Source: Candolleomyces eurysporus (lineage: Eukaryota; Basidiomycota; Agaricomycetes; Agaricales; Psathyrellaceae). From it: a stretch of DNA of 11,650 bases. Below the pieces are notes generated by a model. The model ran no database searches, was not told the origin of the DNA, and saw nothing but the letters and a program-made list of their open reading frames with translations. Position 1 is the first letter of the stretch; each line of letters starts with the position of its first letter. Where the stretch lies: contig JANBPK010000165.1 of NCBI GenBank assembly GCA_027579435.1, positions 1-11,650 of the forward strand, written 5' to 3'. A program made the position numbers and the translations under genes. Positions 1 to 8,408 of the stretch are shown here, piece after piece.

Positions 1-210
1 GCTGTTTATCGTTGAGTTAGTTGTCTGTGAAGTTTAGCTTCCAAAGCAATAACATCAAACCTGGTTGAGCCTTATCTCCCCCCCTCAAAACTTGTGATTG
101 CAAAGTTTTACGTTCCAAAGCCTTAGTCCAACTAGACTTAGCGCTTTTCACTATACCCTTGCCTGCCTCTTATCTTCTGAAGATACTTGGTATGTTTGTT
201 TTGTGTGTGT

Positions 211-282
211 TGGTGTTAGAGTTAGATTCTTTGTCTTGTTGTGTCTTGGTGTTAGAGTTAGGTTCTTTGTCTTGTTGTGTTT
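211..282. repeat. Two-copy 36-bp tandem repeat inside the LTR-like region
   Basis: Two adjacent 36-bp units (211-246 and 247-282) share tggtgttagagttag followed by ttctttgtcttgttgtgt, with only two or so differences. The period is a multiple of three, so a short plus-strand ORF over it shows a repeated 12-residue pattern. That ORF has no other coding sign and is probably incidental. A duplicated block in an LTR would be typical of the R/U5 or U3 region. Confidence 0.85.
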
Positions 283-407
283 TGAGCCTTAAAACGTGAA
301 CTTCGCTANCACACGGTAAGGTTCAAGATACAACAGATAACTGTGCAAACAGAGGAACACAGCCTCAAGCAACTTCAACGCAAGAACTGATACTAGTCTT
401 AAGATTG

Positions 408-428
408 GTGTATTCTGAATGAATACAC
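408..428. repeat. Perfect 8-bp inverted repeat (small hairpin)
   Basis: GTGTATTC and GAATACAC flank the 5-nt loop TGAAT within the LTR-like region. This is a simple hairpin of unknown function, possibly part of LTR RNA structure or a chance palindrome in AT-rich DNA. Confidence 0.5.
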
Positions 429-634
429 AAGGTTCAAGTGGGTAAATGTTCAGAGTTCAAGTGATCTTCAAAGCTTAGAGGATAGTTTCAGGTAGTATTT
501 GCCTTATCTCAAGGAATTCAATAACTGACTGTTAGCAAATTCAAATACCTTCCAGCAGCGCGCAGCAATGCAAGAATGAATTGAGTGATTTGAGAGTGTA
601 AAAAGCGATAATATTTGTGCTAGTCAACTATGAG

Positions 635-643
635 TTTATATAT
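635..643 (-). promoter_or_regulatory. TATA-like box in the putative LTR
   Basis: The minus strand reads ATATATAAA here, about 400 nt inside the proposed LTR start at 1036. That position and orientation would suit the retrotransposon promoter, with transcription running towards base 1 and then out. The only evidence is the motif and the context. AT-rich DNA gives such matches by chance. Confidence 0.35.
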
Positions 644-1036
644 CTTCTATCTACTAGTCTACTAGATTGTTATAGAAAACCATAGAAGATAAAAGAAGGT
701 TACAGAAAATGTTGGAACTGTGTAGAAAAATTACAGAGTTAATCAATGACTCATAGAATCTGAGATTGATTTCCCATCATTTCCAGTCATGCTTGGATAG
801 TCTAGTTTATTCTTGGTTGTTCTAGGCAAAGAACAAGCTTAAAGTTAACAAATAGTTAAAGTACAAATTGATGTACTATAGTCCGTAGTTAAATAGTATT
901 TGTTTTTTAGTAAACCTAGCAACAACTAGGTTATTTCAGCTCAAATAAACATAACCTAAGTCTTTTCTATCAAAGAGATGACAAGGCTTGTTAAGTAAAG
1001 AAAAAGAAAAGAGAAAAATAGCAGTTATCCATGACA

Positions 1037-1048
1037 TACCCCCCCCCC
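1037..1048 (-). other. Polypurine tract (PPT) before the 3' LTR
   Basis: On the minus strand there are ten consecutive G followed by TA and then TGTCATGG. A G-rich purine run directly before a TG dinucleotide is the usual plus-strand priming site of LTR retrotransposons. It lies 17 nt downstream of the stop codon at 1066-1068. This ties the upstream minus-strand ORF to the retroelement and not to an independent host gene. Homopolymer length may be misassembled. Confidence 0.65.
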
Positions 1049-1065
1049 AGCAAATGAGTCATCAC

Positions 1066-1513
1066 TTATTCTTCATCTACATCCATTGCATCCTCATTTC
1101 CCTCCTCCACATATCTGTTCCTGATCAGGGGTTCTCTGTCAAAGACGTTCGCCAAAGGGTATCGCAATGCATATTGGGAAGCCGTAGGGTGGAGTATGAG
1201 TTGTAGAAGGAACTCAACATCTTCTCCTTCATCGGTGGATGCAGCACTGTTGTAGTCTTTGGAGAATGGGAGAAATACACCGCCTGGAGAGCTTGGCGGT
1301 AGTGTAACAATAGAGTCAGTGGGAGAGCTGGAAGTGGAAGTGTCTGGGCTGCTGTAGAAGGGGGAGTTGGTTGGAGTGCGTGCGATTAGGTGGTAGTGTC
1401 TGAGAATGGATGAGAGTCCTTGCAGTGCGCGAGAATCCTCCCAGTCCCACAGCAATCTGTCACCCATGATTTGGCTATCCCTGCGGGCTTCCAAGATCCA
1501 ACCAATCGCCTCT
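1066..1513 (-). pseudogene. 3' half of an unrecognised ORF split by the 5.4-kb transposon (probable retroelement ORF3)
   Basis: Minus-strand reading frame entering from the target-site repeat and ending at TAA (1068-1066), with an acidic C-terminus MDVDEE. The frame continues exactly from the half at 7415-6933 when the transposon and one target repeat are removed. It encodes roughly residues 145-290 of the joined 290-aa product. Visible features are a Trp/Asp-rich segment (LLWDWEDSR), a Ser/Thr/Pro-rich low-complexity linker in the middle, a short acidic patch (DEGEDVEF) and the acidic tail. There is no signal peptide and no membrane segment. I do not recognise the family. It is followed at once by a PPT and LTR-like sequence. 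Confidence 0.75.
1508..1513. repeat. Left target-site duplication GCCTCT
   Basis: GCCTCT occurs immediately outside the left terminal inverted repeat and again, one base beyond the right one, at 6933-6938. One copy is what is needed to join the two ORF halves in frame, so this is a true 6-bp target duplication and not a chance match. Confidence 0.85.
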
Positions 1514-1731
1514 TATGGTTGGCGGGAGCGTCGTGGATGAAATTCTCGTGTGCGACCAACTCTGGCACATGCCGCAGTTGATTCCCACGCTCCTGCCTTT
1601 CACCTTGTCACCTTACCTTGCCTCACTGTTTGTTCTAGAGCACCTAAGGTCATAGAAATCATGTATAAAATTCTTAATTAATTAGGAGAACATGCCTGTA
1701 CGGTTATATTTCCTTAGCTTTAAACCCCAAC
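1514..1731 (+). repeat. Left terminal inverted repeat
   Basis: The reverse complement aligns over its full length to 6708-6931 with 11 substitutions and one 6-bp gap, which is 207/218 identical. The outer terminus is TATGGTTGG and the inner limit is at CCCCAAC. All 11 differences are transitions. A short open frame runs inward through it to a TAG at 1652-1654, but it has no independent support as a gene. Confidence 0.93.
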
Positions 1732-1912
1732 AACATATAGGCAACTTGCCAAGTACACACCAGCAATTGGGGAGTCAGCGGGTATGGGCACTTGCGGGAG
1801 CAACAAACAACGTCTTGACAGTCTATTATACTTACCTATGAGGCATCTAACTACCTGCCTAGCTATTTATATCAAAATAAAGGATGGGACCACGTCCCTC
1901 AGTCAATAGAGC
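1732..1912. other. Non-coding interval between left TIR and alpha-kinase stop
   Basis: About 180 bp with no ORF. It must hold the 3' untranslated region and polyadenylation signals of the minus-strand alpha-kinase gene. I saw no clear AATAAA on that strand. Confidence 0.5.
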
Positions 1913-4641
1913 TCAATCCTTCCCAGCTCCAGACTCGTCAGTGGCAGAGTCATTCCCCTCCTGCTCCTTATCTTCAGAAATTCGATCCTTTGTCACCTTT
2001 TTGACGACCAGGGGTGTACTTTGGTTCAACTGAAGCAACTGACAGATCTCCTTGCACTTGTGCTGACGGAGAAACTTGTCGATGCTGAGTTGACCAAAAT
2101 CACCGATACTGGAGTATCTAAAGAGTGCGTAAGTCTACACCATTGACAGTAAAGTAAAGGTTAACACACCCAGTCTCAGTGTGCGTCATTGGATCAAACA
2201 GAATAATCCCCTCAGCCTCCTCATTGTCCACAGTAACCAAACCTGGAGTCCTTGCAGAACAAAGTAAGTAAAAGCGGCATGCAATGGAAAATATATGTGG
2301 ATGCACTTTGAAGATCTGCGTAAATCAGCTTCTCATGTGTGAATTGGTAGACAAAGTGATTGAAGGCAGACACCATGAGATGCGCAAGATCAGAGCTGCT
2401 GCTGGTATGCCTCAAGGTACCGCAGAACTTCTGTACTCGCTCACTTGCATGCCGCTTCTCAACCAACCACATAAGGCCAGAGGCTGAGGCGTCAGCAGAG
2501 GGAGAGTAGGTGTTGTTTTCACTGCTCTCAATGCCCCAGTCGGAAGAGTTTTCCTGCATACCTGACACAGGTGAAGTCCTATTGTGTTCTTGTACAAGGA
2601 AAGCATCGGTAAATCGTAAGGCTGGTGCATGACAAGATTTGTGAGTATGCCAGCATCATCAAACAGTGAAATTAACTTACCAGAATAGACATTGACACCT
2701 TGCTCTTTGCACAGCTTTAAGAACTCCTTCAGAAATACATTACCCTGGGCTAGCCAAACAATTTCAAGCTGGATATAATTGTTATGCTGACTGGCAGTGA
2801 AATCTGTCTTGGGAAGTTGCAATGCATGGACCTCCTGCTCGTCCCTCTCATTAGAATCACCTCCCGTGAGCCTGTAGAACCACTTGGCAACATAACAAGA
2901 CTGTTCTTGAAGTGCTGGGAAGACAATCCATACAGTATGAAAGTTACTCAGAGCCAGATAGATGCAAATTGAATTGCTTAATTCAAACACAGCCTTCATC
3001 ATTCCCTTTGCAAAATGACCATCTGCTAGATACCCAACCAGCTTACTGTCATTCTCAAAAATTCCATCTCCCTGTGGACTCAAAGCTGAGCAAATCAGCT
3101 TCTGGAATTCAATCTTTGTGCTGGTAATTGAGGATGGCTGTCAAGATGGAAGGGCAGATGGAGGTAGAGAGAAGTAGGAGCGAAGTTCATTTCTGTTGCC
3201 TGATTTATGGTTTTGAAAAGCATGCAAATGACTTTGAGATAAAGGAACTCACCTGTATTTGCAATACGGGCTATCTTTGAAGGACCAGGTGCGATGGCAG
3301 TAGTAAGCATGGACTCTGATCTATTGCGCCACTTTCCTTGACTGCGAGTAGTGATTTGGCTTGTTGGAAGCAAGTTCTCAATGCCTTCCTCGAGTCGGTC
3401 TTCATACTAGCATGTCAACAAGTATTTCAGACATCAAAATACAAGATGAGAAAGCTGACCACGCACCATGTTCATCATAATGAATAGCTCAAACAAAACT
3501 GTGGGTTTTCCCAAAGCTGACCTGGACTTCCCAGATCTGACTGTAGATGGTGCAGATGAACCTGGCAAAGAGAGAAGTCCCTGCTCAATCAGATGGTTAA
3601 ACCACTGCTGGAGTGTTGAGCCCATCATAACGCTCTCAATGTTACAATTATCCTGCTGACGCAGGAGCATCTCAGAGCTATGTCCATTGAATCACTGGAA
3701 TTCATGGGCATAGGAAGGCAACTCACACATCAACTGGAGGTTTGGCCCCATTCTTCATATGGACAATGTTAAACTGTTTGAGGGCATAATCTTGAATAGC
3801 TGCAAGTCGTATTTAATGAGAAATATATGATAGATCAGCTATTTGACTTACCCCAAAGTGAATCTGAACAGTCAAATGGGCGCTTAATAGAGCCATAGGT
3901 ATCATCAATGCGTGTTCTCCTTCCCCCATTACCAACACGGTACTTGGAAGGTACAGTACCAACATTTTCAGGATCGCAGTATGAAAGCAAAGAGCCAATC
4001 CACTGACCTTAATATCCACGGTAATCTTGTCCCAGCACTAATACTAGCATTTGTGCGAATAATGTTCTCCCATGCTTGGAGAGAGGCAGTTGTATGACCA
4101 TGTGCTAAGGAATCTGGCCTTCGAGCAGACTTTAGAAAGTCATAAAGCATTCCAGAACGATGAGCAATTGTCTGTGGCAGCAGGAGATCTGCTGGAAGAG
4201 AACGACCTGCAACTTGGACCACAAGATAAGATTGGTTGGAACGACATATACTGACCTCAAAATGAATAGAACTCACCCATAGCTGCCTGGATGGTGTCTA
4301 TCTGGGTGTTTTGGTGCTGCAACTCTCTATCTCTATTGCCACCTGATGACGCAGCTGTGCATCTATCCTTGTTGCAGGTTTGATGCCTACCAGCGTCCGG
4401 AAGTGCCATATTTTTCCATGATGCACCGCACATTGAGCACTGCGGCCATTTCTGTGAGGGCGTCTCAGTGCTATTGATCTGGCATTAATGATTAAAACTG
4501 ACGTACTGTGACCTGTTCCCACTGGGGTGAGTGGTATGGATGCTTCTCCAGTTCTAGGCATTTCTTGCACTGAGGGTGTGATGACAGAAATGGAAATGTC
4601 TGTTTGCAGTCAGGGCACTTTGGCGCGGAATCGGTAGACAT
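1913..4641 (-). CDS. Alpha-type (MHCK/eEF2K-like) protein kinase with N-terminal Cys-rich domain, probably frameshifted
   Basis: Eleven predicted exons: 4641-4507, 4451-4277, 4206-4008, 3942-3852, 3799-3727, 3677-3467, 3406-3253, 3120-2681, 2561-2307, 2250-2170 and 2117-1913. Start ATG is at 4641 and stop TGA at 1913. They total 2019 nt, and adding the three missing bases inferred below gives exactly 674 codons (673 aa). The N-terminus has paired Cys motifs (CPDC, CKKC, then CSMC and C...C), likely a zinc ribbon. The C-terminal third has alpha-kinase landmarks in order: YVAKWFY (candidate catalytic Lys), WLVEKR, AFNHFVYQF, YADLQ, then ILFDPMTH in place of the usual TDPQ loop, and a final HKCKEIC segment. 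Alpha-kinases are atypical Ser/Thr kinases; substrate unknown. Frame breaks are inferred near 4031-4033 (G run on the coding strand), at the 3253/3120 junction and at the 2307/2250 junction. Each is one base and could be decay or sequencing error. It diverges from the transposase gene. Confidence 0.82.
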
Positions 4642-5183
4642 AGCAATGAGAGGGTGTAGAAATAACTCAAAAGCGGACAGAGAGGGAGAGGGGTACTCAA
4701 ACAGACAAGAATGTGTGATTGAATGTCTCAACAGCACATCGCTTTTATCCTTCCAAGGTATTTTTAAACTANTTTTTTTTCTCATTCATTCAGATAACTC
4801 CAACGTGGTGCTTGAATGCAAAGAGGAAATTTGCGGTGCTTCCGGCTCCCAGTCTAGTGTCCAATGAAAGCAGCATGTGTCAGGGTTCCATGCCATGAGT
4901 CTCCAGTAAACACTTAATCCCATGGTCCTGATGATGCAGAAAACATATAGGGTTGAGTAAAGGCATTCAGGGTGTACATCACTCCATTCTGCCCCATTCC
5001 TGACTCCCTGCTCAATGCTTTGCGCTACACCACAGTTCTTGATGCCCAACCATTCTGAAAATAACCAATGGGGAGCTAAGAACTGTATGTTCTTCACAGA
5101 ATGCTTGTGCAAGGAGTCCAAGTACTTACAGTTGTATATACTCACTGTTAGATCCCCCATTGGACGTCCTCAAGGAAACATTG
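4642..5183. promoter_or_regulatory. Divergent intergenic region between alpha-kinase and transposase
   Basis: About 540 bp separating the start codons of two genes that run away from each other, so it probably holds both promoters. A 124-codon minus-strand open frame (5160-4786) covers part of it but resembles no family I know. An N lies at 4772 beside an 8-base T run. An upstream exon of the transposase could end near TGTTAG at about 5152, since the plus frame stays open upstream of the chosen ATG. I identified no specific operator or TATA box. Confidence 0.5.
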
Positions 5184-6682
5184 ATGAAATGCATCAAAAT
5201 GAATTTTACCCGTGACCAAAAGCTCCGGTACCTTGAAGAAAAGCATGGGCTTTCTATCAAGTTGGTCAAAGCTATGCTTATTTGATGATTACCTGCTAAT
5301 TTCATCCAGATATACAAAGCACCAAGAACTCGAGGATGTGTTAGAGATTCTGACTGTTCGTAAACCACAAGTATCTCAGACCTTAATCAAGGGAGTGGCA
5401 ATGAACTTGATTGAGAAAGACACCAACCAAGGAAAAGGCCCTGGTGCACTGAAGTCAATGCTCCAAAATGAGCTCATCCTCATTCCATGGTGAGTTTGAA
5501 ATTACACATTCCTTTTGGAAGCGTTTCATATTTGCATACTCAGGGACCAGATGCGAGCTCTGGTGCGAGCTCTTGCTCCTGAAGGATTCTTGAAGCGACA
5601 ACCGGGGAGCAAGCAGCAAGATATTGCTCGTGTTGCGCTTGTGTCTATTGGACTATTCCATGAGGTCTCTGCTGATGGACATGAGAAATTGAATGGGCAA
5701 GCTCTGCGTATGGGAGATATCAGCCTTCCAATTTATGGATATCATGACAAGTGGTCTGGCTATCTGCTCAAGCTCCTAGTGCTCCCAGATTCACGCAATG
5801 CTGCACCATTGGCCCATGTGTATCTTGATCTCATTGAACAATATGGCGGTGAGCTTTACCCTCTTTACATTTGATCCCTGATACTAGCTACCCTTCAGGG
5901 ATCCCGATGCAACTGACAACAGACAAGGGTTCTGAACAGGCTTGGCAACATTCTATCCAGGACGCATTTCGGTAATCTCTTTGGCTTATGAGTTCATTAG
6001 TTTGTTTGACAGAGCTTACCTTGCAATTCTAGACATCTCCTGGCGCCCCAGATTGACCCTGAGGTGTACCCAACCTGTGTTGGGTTAAAAAGCCCTCACA
6101 ACACGGTCATTGAATCACTGTGGAATCTGTTTCAGAAGCACACTGGTAAGACCCCGACGGAGGCCATTCTCAAGGGTCAAGAACTCCATATTTTCCAGCC
6201 TGGTTGCTTCTACCATGGGTAAGTACAACCCTTGGTCTTGGAACACTTTCATTTATCTGAGTTCCGTCCTGACTCGCATAATTAGCGCTCTATTCTATTG
6301 GGTTTTCATCCCGTTGATCCAGGGCACCCTTAAAAAGTTCCGAGACCATTGGAACTACCATCACGTTCGGCCCCAACCCGAGAAAGTGAATCCATCTGGC
6401 CACGTCCCTGCAGTGGTGTTTGAGTCACTGGAGAAGTATGATCCTGATGCAACTCACTGTATTATCCAAGTGCCTCAGGACATGATTGATGACCTTTGTC
6501 GTCATCTCGAGGCTCACCCTGACATCGGAGGATGCTCTCAATTCTTCCAGTGGTACAGTGGGGATTTCAATACCATTGCACAGCAGGCATATGAGGCAAT
6601 TGGCTCCCCCGACATCAATATAGCGACCACTTGGGAGGTTTTCAGGAGCATGTCAGAGCCCATCAAGAATCTCCTTATCTGA
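5184..6682 (+). CDS. Integrase-fold (rve/IS3-like) DDE transposase, 405 aa, intact
   Basis: Six exons joined by canonical GT-AG introns of 49, 54, 50, 61 and 67 nt: 5184-5260, 5310-5489, 5544-5848, 5899-5971, 6033-6218 and 6286-6682. They sum to 1218 nt with no stop before TGA. The N-terminal ~60 residues look like a helix-turn-helix (LRYLEEKHGLSIK). The catalytic core follows: D130 in SADGHEKL, D196 in LTTDKGSE and E239 in HNTVIESLW, a DDE triad with 42 residues between the second Asp and Glu. After it come FYWVFIPLIQ and a HWNYHHVRPQ/PSGHVP block, typical of the basidiomycete 'integrase core domain' proteins I recall. The role is presumably cutting and joining the element's TIRs in the nucleus. 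ATG 5184 is the first in-frame Met of the open exon; a longer N-terminus is possible. The intact frame suggests recent activity. Confidence 0.88.
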
Positions 6683-6707
6683 TTGGGCCTGGAAGAGTAG
6701 TTGAACG

Positions 6708-6932
6708 GTTGGGGTTTAAAGCTAAGGAAATATAACCATACAGGCATGTTCTCCTAATTAATTATAATTAAGAATTTTATACATGATTTCTATGACCTTA
6801 GGTGCTCTAGAACAAACAGTGAGGCAAGGTAAGGCAACGAGGTGAAAGGCAGGAGTGTGAGAATCAACTGCAGCATGTGCCGGAGTTGGTCGCGCACGAG
6901 AATTTCATCCACAATGCTCCCGCCAACCATAT
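6708..6932 (-). repeat. Right terminal inverted repeat
   Basis: Inverted copy of 1514-1731. It starts 25 nt after the transposase stop and ends CCAACCATAT at the target repeat. It has one extra terminal T (6932) and a 6-bp insertion (ATAATT-like, near 6765) relative to the left copy. Confidence 0.93.
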
Positions 6933-6938
6933 GCCTCT
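6933..6938. repeat. Right target-site duplication GCCTCT
   Basis: Second copy of the 6-bp repeat flanking the transposon. It is inside the coding frame of the interrupted minus-strand ORF, where it falls across a Glu-Ala codon pair. Confidence 0.85.
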
Positions 6939-7415
6939 CGTCTGAACTGTTCCAGACCAGAGACAATTTGCCAAAGTGTGGACCGTTCCCCAAAGCAACA
7001 GAGGGGGTCGATATCAGCTCTTTCGAGCAGAACTAGCAGCTTGGGTTTCTTCATCCCTAAGTAATCAAAGAGCTCATCAGGGATCACCATGTTGACGGCA
7101 ACAGAAGGGACTAGGTTTGTGGGTTAGTACCATTGTCCAGAATTCCAGTGAGCCCAGCGCACCTGCTCCCTTTGTAGCACGGTTTATGATTTCCTTAACC
7201 TGTGTAATAGCCCAGAACAAGGCTGTCATGAATGTGGGGTCCAGTCCGATCAGAGTGTGATTCCTATTGTTGGTTGGGAAGATCTTAACAAAGTCAAATT
7301 CCTCGTCAAGCTTGTATGTGAAAGGGGAGGTAGTGTAGATTGAGTTGGCATGGTTGTTAGGCAGGGTCAAATGAAGGTTGGAATCGAGGGGCAAATAGAC
7401 CTTGATAGCAGTCAT
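6933..7415 (-). pseudogene. 5' half of the transposon-interrupted ORF (probable extra ORF of the gypsy element)
   Basis: Starts at ATG 7415 (MTAIKVYLPLD). Exon 1 is 7415-7163 and exon 2 begins at 7110. The 52-nt intron (7162-7111) has a GTGCGC donor, a perfect TACTAAC branch site and a TAG acceptor. The coding lengths 253 + 178 + 442 (the last from 1507-1066) sum to 873 nt, exactly 291 codons, with no internal stop. The combined protein is therefore 290 aa. Beyond the insertion point this half would run into the TIR and stop. Its start is only 64 bp downstream of the gypsy pol stop and on the same strand. I do not recognise a domain: the N-terminal part is globular-looking (FDFVKIFPTN, ELFDYLGMKKPKLLVLLE). 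It could be a retroelement accessory ORF or a captured host gene. Confidence 0.75.
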
Positions 7416-7479
7416 AGTAAAGACAGGCAATTTGATGAAACAAAGGAGAGTAGATTTGTATGGCCCACTTCTGTTCACT

Positions 7480-8333
7480 TCATATTTGTACTCTCTGGAA
7501 GGCTCTGTCCCTCAGTCTGTCCCTTCCTTTCTTGTTACCTCTTTTCCAACGCTCCCAGTCTCTGACGATTTCAGCTGTGTTTCTCAGATTGCACTTTGGC
7601 TCCCAGGTGTCCCCATCTGGTCCATAACCCTTATACCTGACTCTGAATAATCTTTCTCTTCTCCCGCTCTGAAGCTTTCTCCATTTTTCATTGATTATTC
7701 CTTCTACTTCATACTCAGGAAATTCCTTGAATCCACCTCACTTTCCTTCCATCTTTGGTTGTTCTGAATTGTTGGTTTTGTCTGTTTGGTACAGCTCCAG
7801 ATGGGCCATATTTTTGTTATAATACTTCTCTTGTGCTAGTTGTGCTCTGACAAGGGCATCTTGAGCTCGAGTCTGTTCAACTTTGAAGCTTTCCACCATC
7901 TCGGCCACCATTTCCACTGAAACCTCTCCTGCTTTTGTTGTTTCTCCTGGTCGGATGATTGTGTCCGGTGAACTTATCAGAGTAGAGCTTGTTAATGGAT
8001 GATATTCTCATAGTAGATAGGATGGCGTAAAACCAGTGGAGGAGTGAGGAGAAGTGTTGAAGGAAAGTGCTAGTGCGTCTAAGTGTTCTTCCCATTGTTT
8101 CCTTCCTTCCTCATGGCTGATAAAAGCTTGTAATGCTATTTTGAGGTACTGATTTACTATTTCCATCTGTCCATCAGCTTGTGGATGGTAAGCCATGGTC
8201 AAAGCATGTCTCATGCCCATTAATTCACACACTTTCTTCCAAAATTCTCCACGCCACCTTGTATCCCGATCCAAAATAAATTGCCAAGGGATCCCGAATT
8301 TTGTTACCACATGACGGAAGAAAAGTTTAGCTA
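7480..8333 (-). pseudogene. Ty3/gypsy (chromovirus) pol remnant: integrase core end plus chromodomain
   Basis: The minus-strand frame from 8333 shows the retroviral-type integrase core: FGIPWQFILDRDTRW with the second catalytic Asp, then TMAYHPQADGQMEIVNQ with the catalytic Glu. After that come the LSFNTSPHSSTGFTP segment and a linker (RAQLAQEKYYNKNM). Further on is a chromodomain: YEVEGIINEKW, then in a shifted frame RYKGYGPDGDTWEP, NLRNTAEIVRDW, ending at TGA 7482-7480. Breaks are in-frame TGA codons at 8010-8008 and 7740-7738 and a one-base frameshift near 7670. The segment that normally sits between integrase and chromodomain appears shortened. Protease, RT and RNase H are absent: the sequence is cut at 8334 by the next element. 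The element is dead. Confidence 0.88.
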
Positions 8334-8408
8334 AGGCTGTCCACAAGTGCACTCATGAGTATACTCAGATCCTCAATGTGAGTACTTGGGCTCTAAAAAT
8401 TCAAACTC

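Larger units (their letters stand above)
1..1036 (-). mobile_element. Probable 3' LTR of a Ty3/gypsy retrotransposon (partial, runs off the window)
   Basis: Read on the minus strand, this stretch begins with TGTCATGG immediately after a polypurine tract, as a 3' LTR should. It lies downstream, in the same orientation, of a gypsy pol remnant at 8333-7480. It is AT-rich and has no convincing ORF on either strand. It contains a TATA-like sequence on the minus strand (643-635) and a 36-bp tandem duplication (211-282). The LTR's far end (expected ...CA) was not recognised and may lie left of base 1. No second LTR copy is in the window, so the identification rests on position and on the PPT-TG junction. 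It is not proven by LTR-LTR identity. Confidence 0.6.
1514..6932. mobile_element. 5.42-kb integrase-type DNA transposon carrying an alpha-kinase gene
   Basis: Bounded by about 218-bp terminal inverted repeats whose outer ends read TATGGTTGGCGGGAG. It is flanked by the 6-bp direct repeat GCCTCT and inserted in an ORF that is restored by its removal. The cargo is two divergent genes: a minus-strand alpha-kinase (4641-1913) and a plus-strand integrase-fold transposase (5184-6682). Together they fill the space between the repeats, with only 25 nt between the transposase stop and the right TIR. There is no reverse transcriptase, gag or LTR. The combination of 6-bp target duplication, TAT terminus and IS3-like or retroviral-type integrase resembles what I remember of the IS3EU superfamily. 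Ginger elements (4-5 bp TSD) and Polintons (6 bp TSD, much larger, with a polymerase) fit less well. The superfamily label is an inference. Confidence 0.88.

Noticed and set aside
98..292. 64-codon plus-strand ORF with repeated RVRFFVLLC
   Set aside because: The repeat reflects a 36-bp DNA duplication inside an LTR-like region; the rest shows no coding sign.
1514..1654. Open frame through the TIR, present in both copies (right copy on the minus strand, 6932-6792), ending TAG
   Set aside because: It is open in both copies only because they are near-identical repeats. The differences are CpG transitions with no sign of protein-level constraint, and it has no start codon context or domain.
3095..3373. 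Read-through of the long intron 3252-3121 in the alpha-kinase gene as coding sequence
   Set aside because: A GTGAGT donor is present and the read-through frame ends in a stop out of frame with the clear next exon. Neither reading fixes the frame without a one-base change.
4786..5160. 124-codon minus-strand open frame between the two transposon genes
   Set aside because: No recognisable motif, unusual Trp/Cys-rich composition, and it sits in the divergent promoter region.
1514..6932. Polinton/Maverick assignment because of the 6-bp TSD and integrase
   Set aside because: The element is 5.4 kb, ends in TAT and not AG, and encodes no DNA polymerase, ATPase or capsid proteins.
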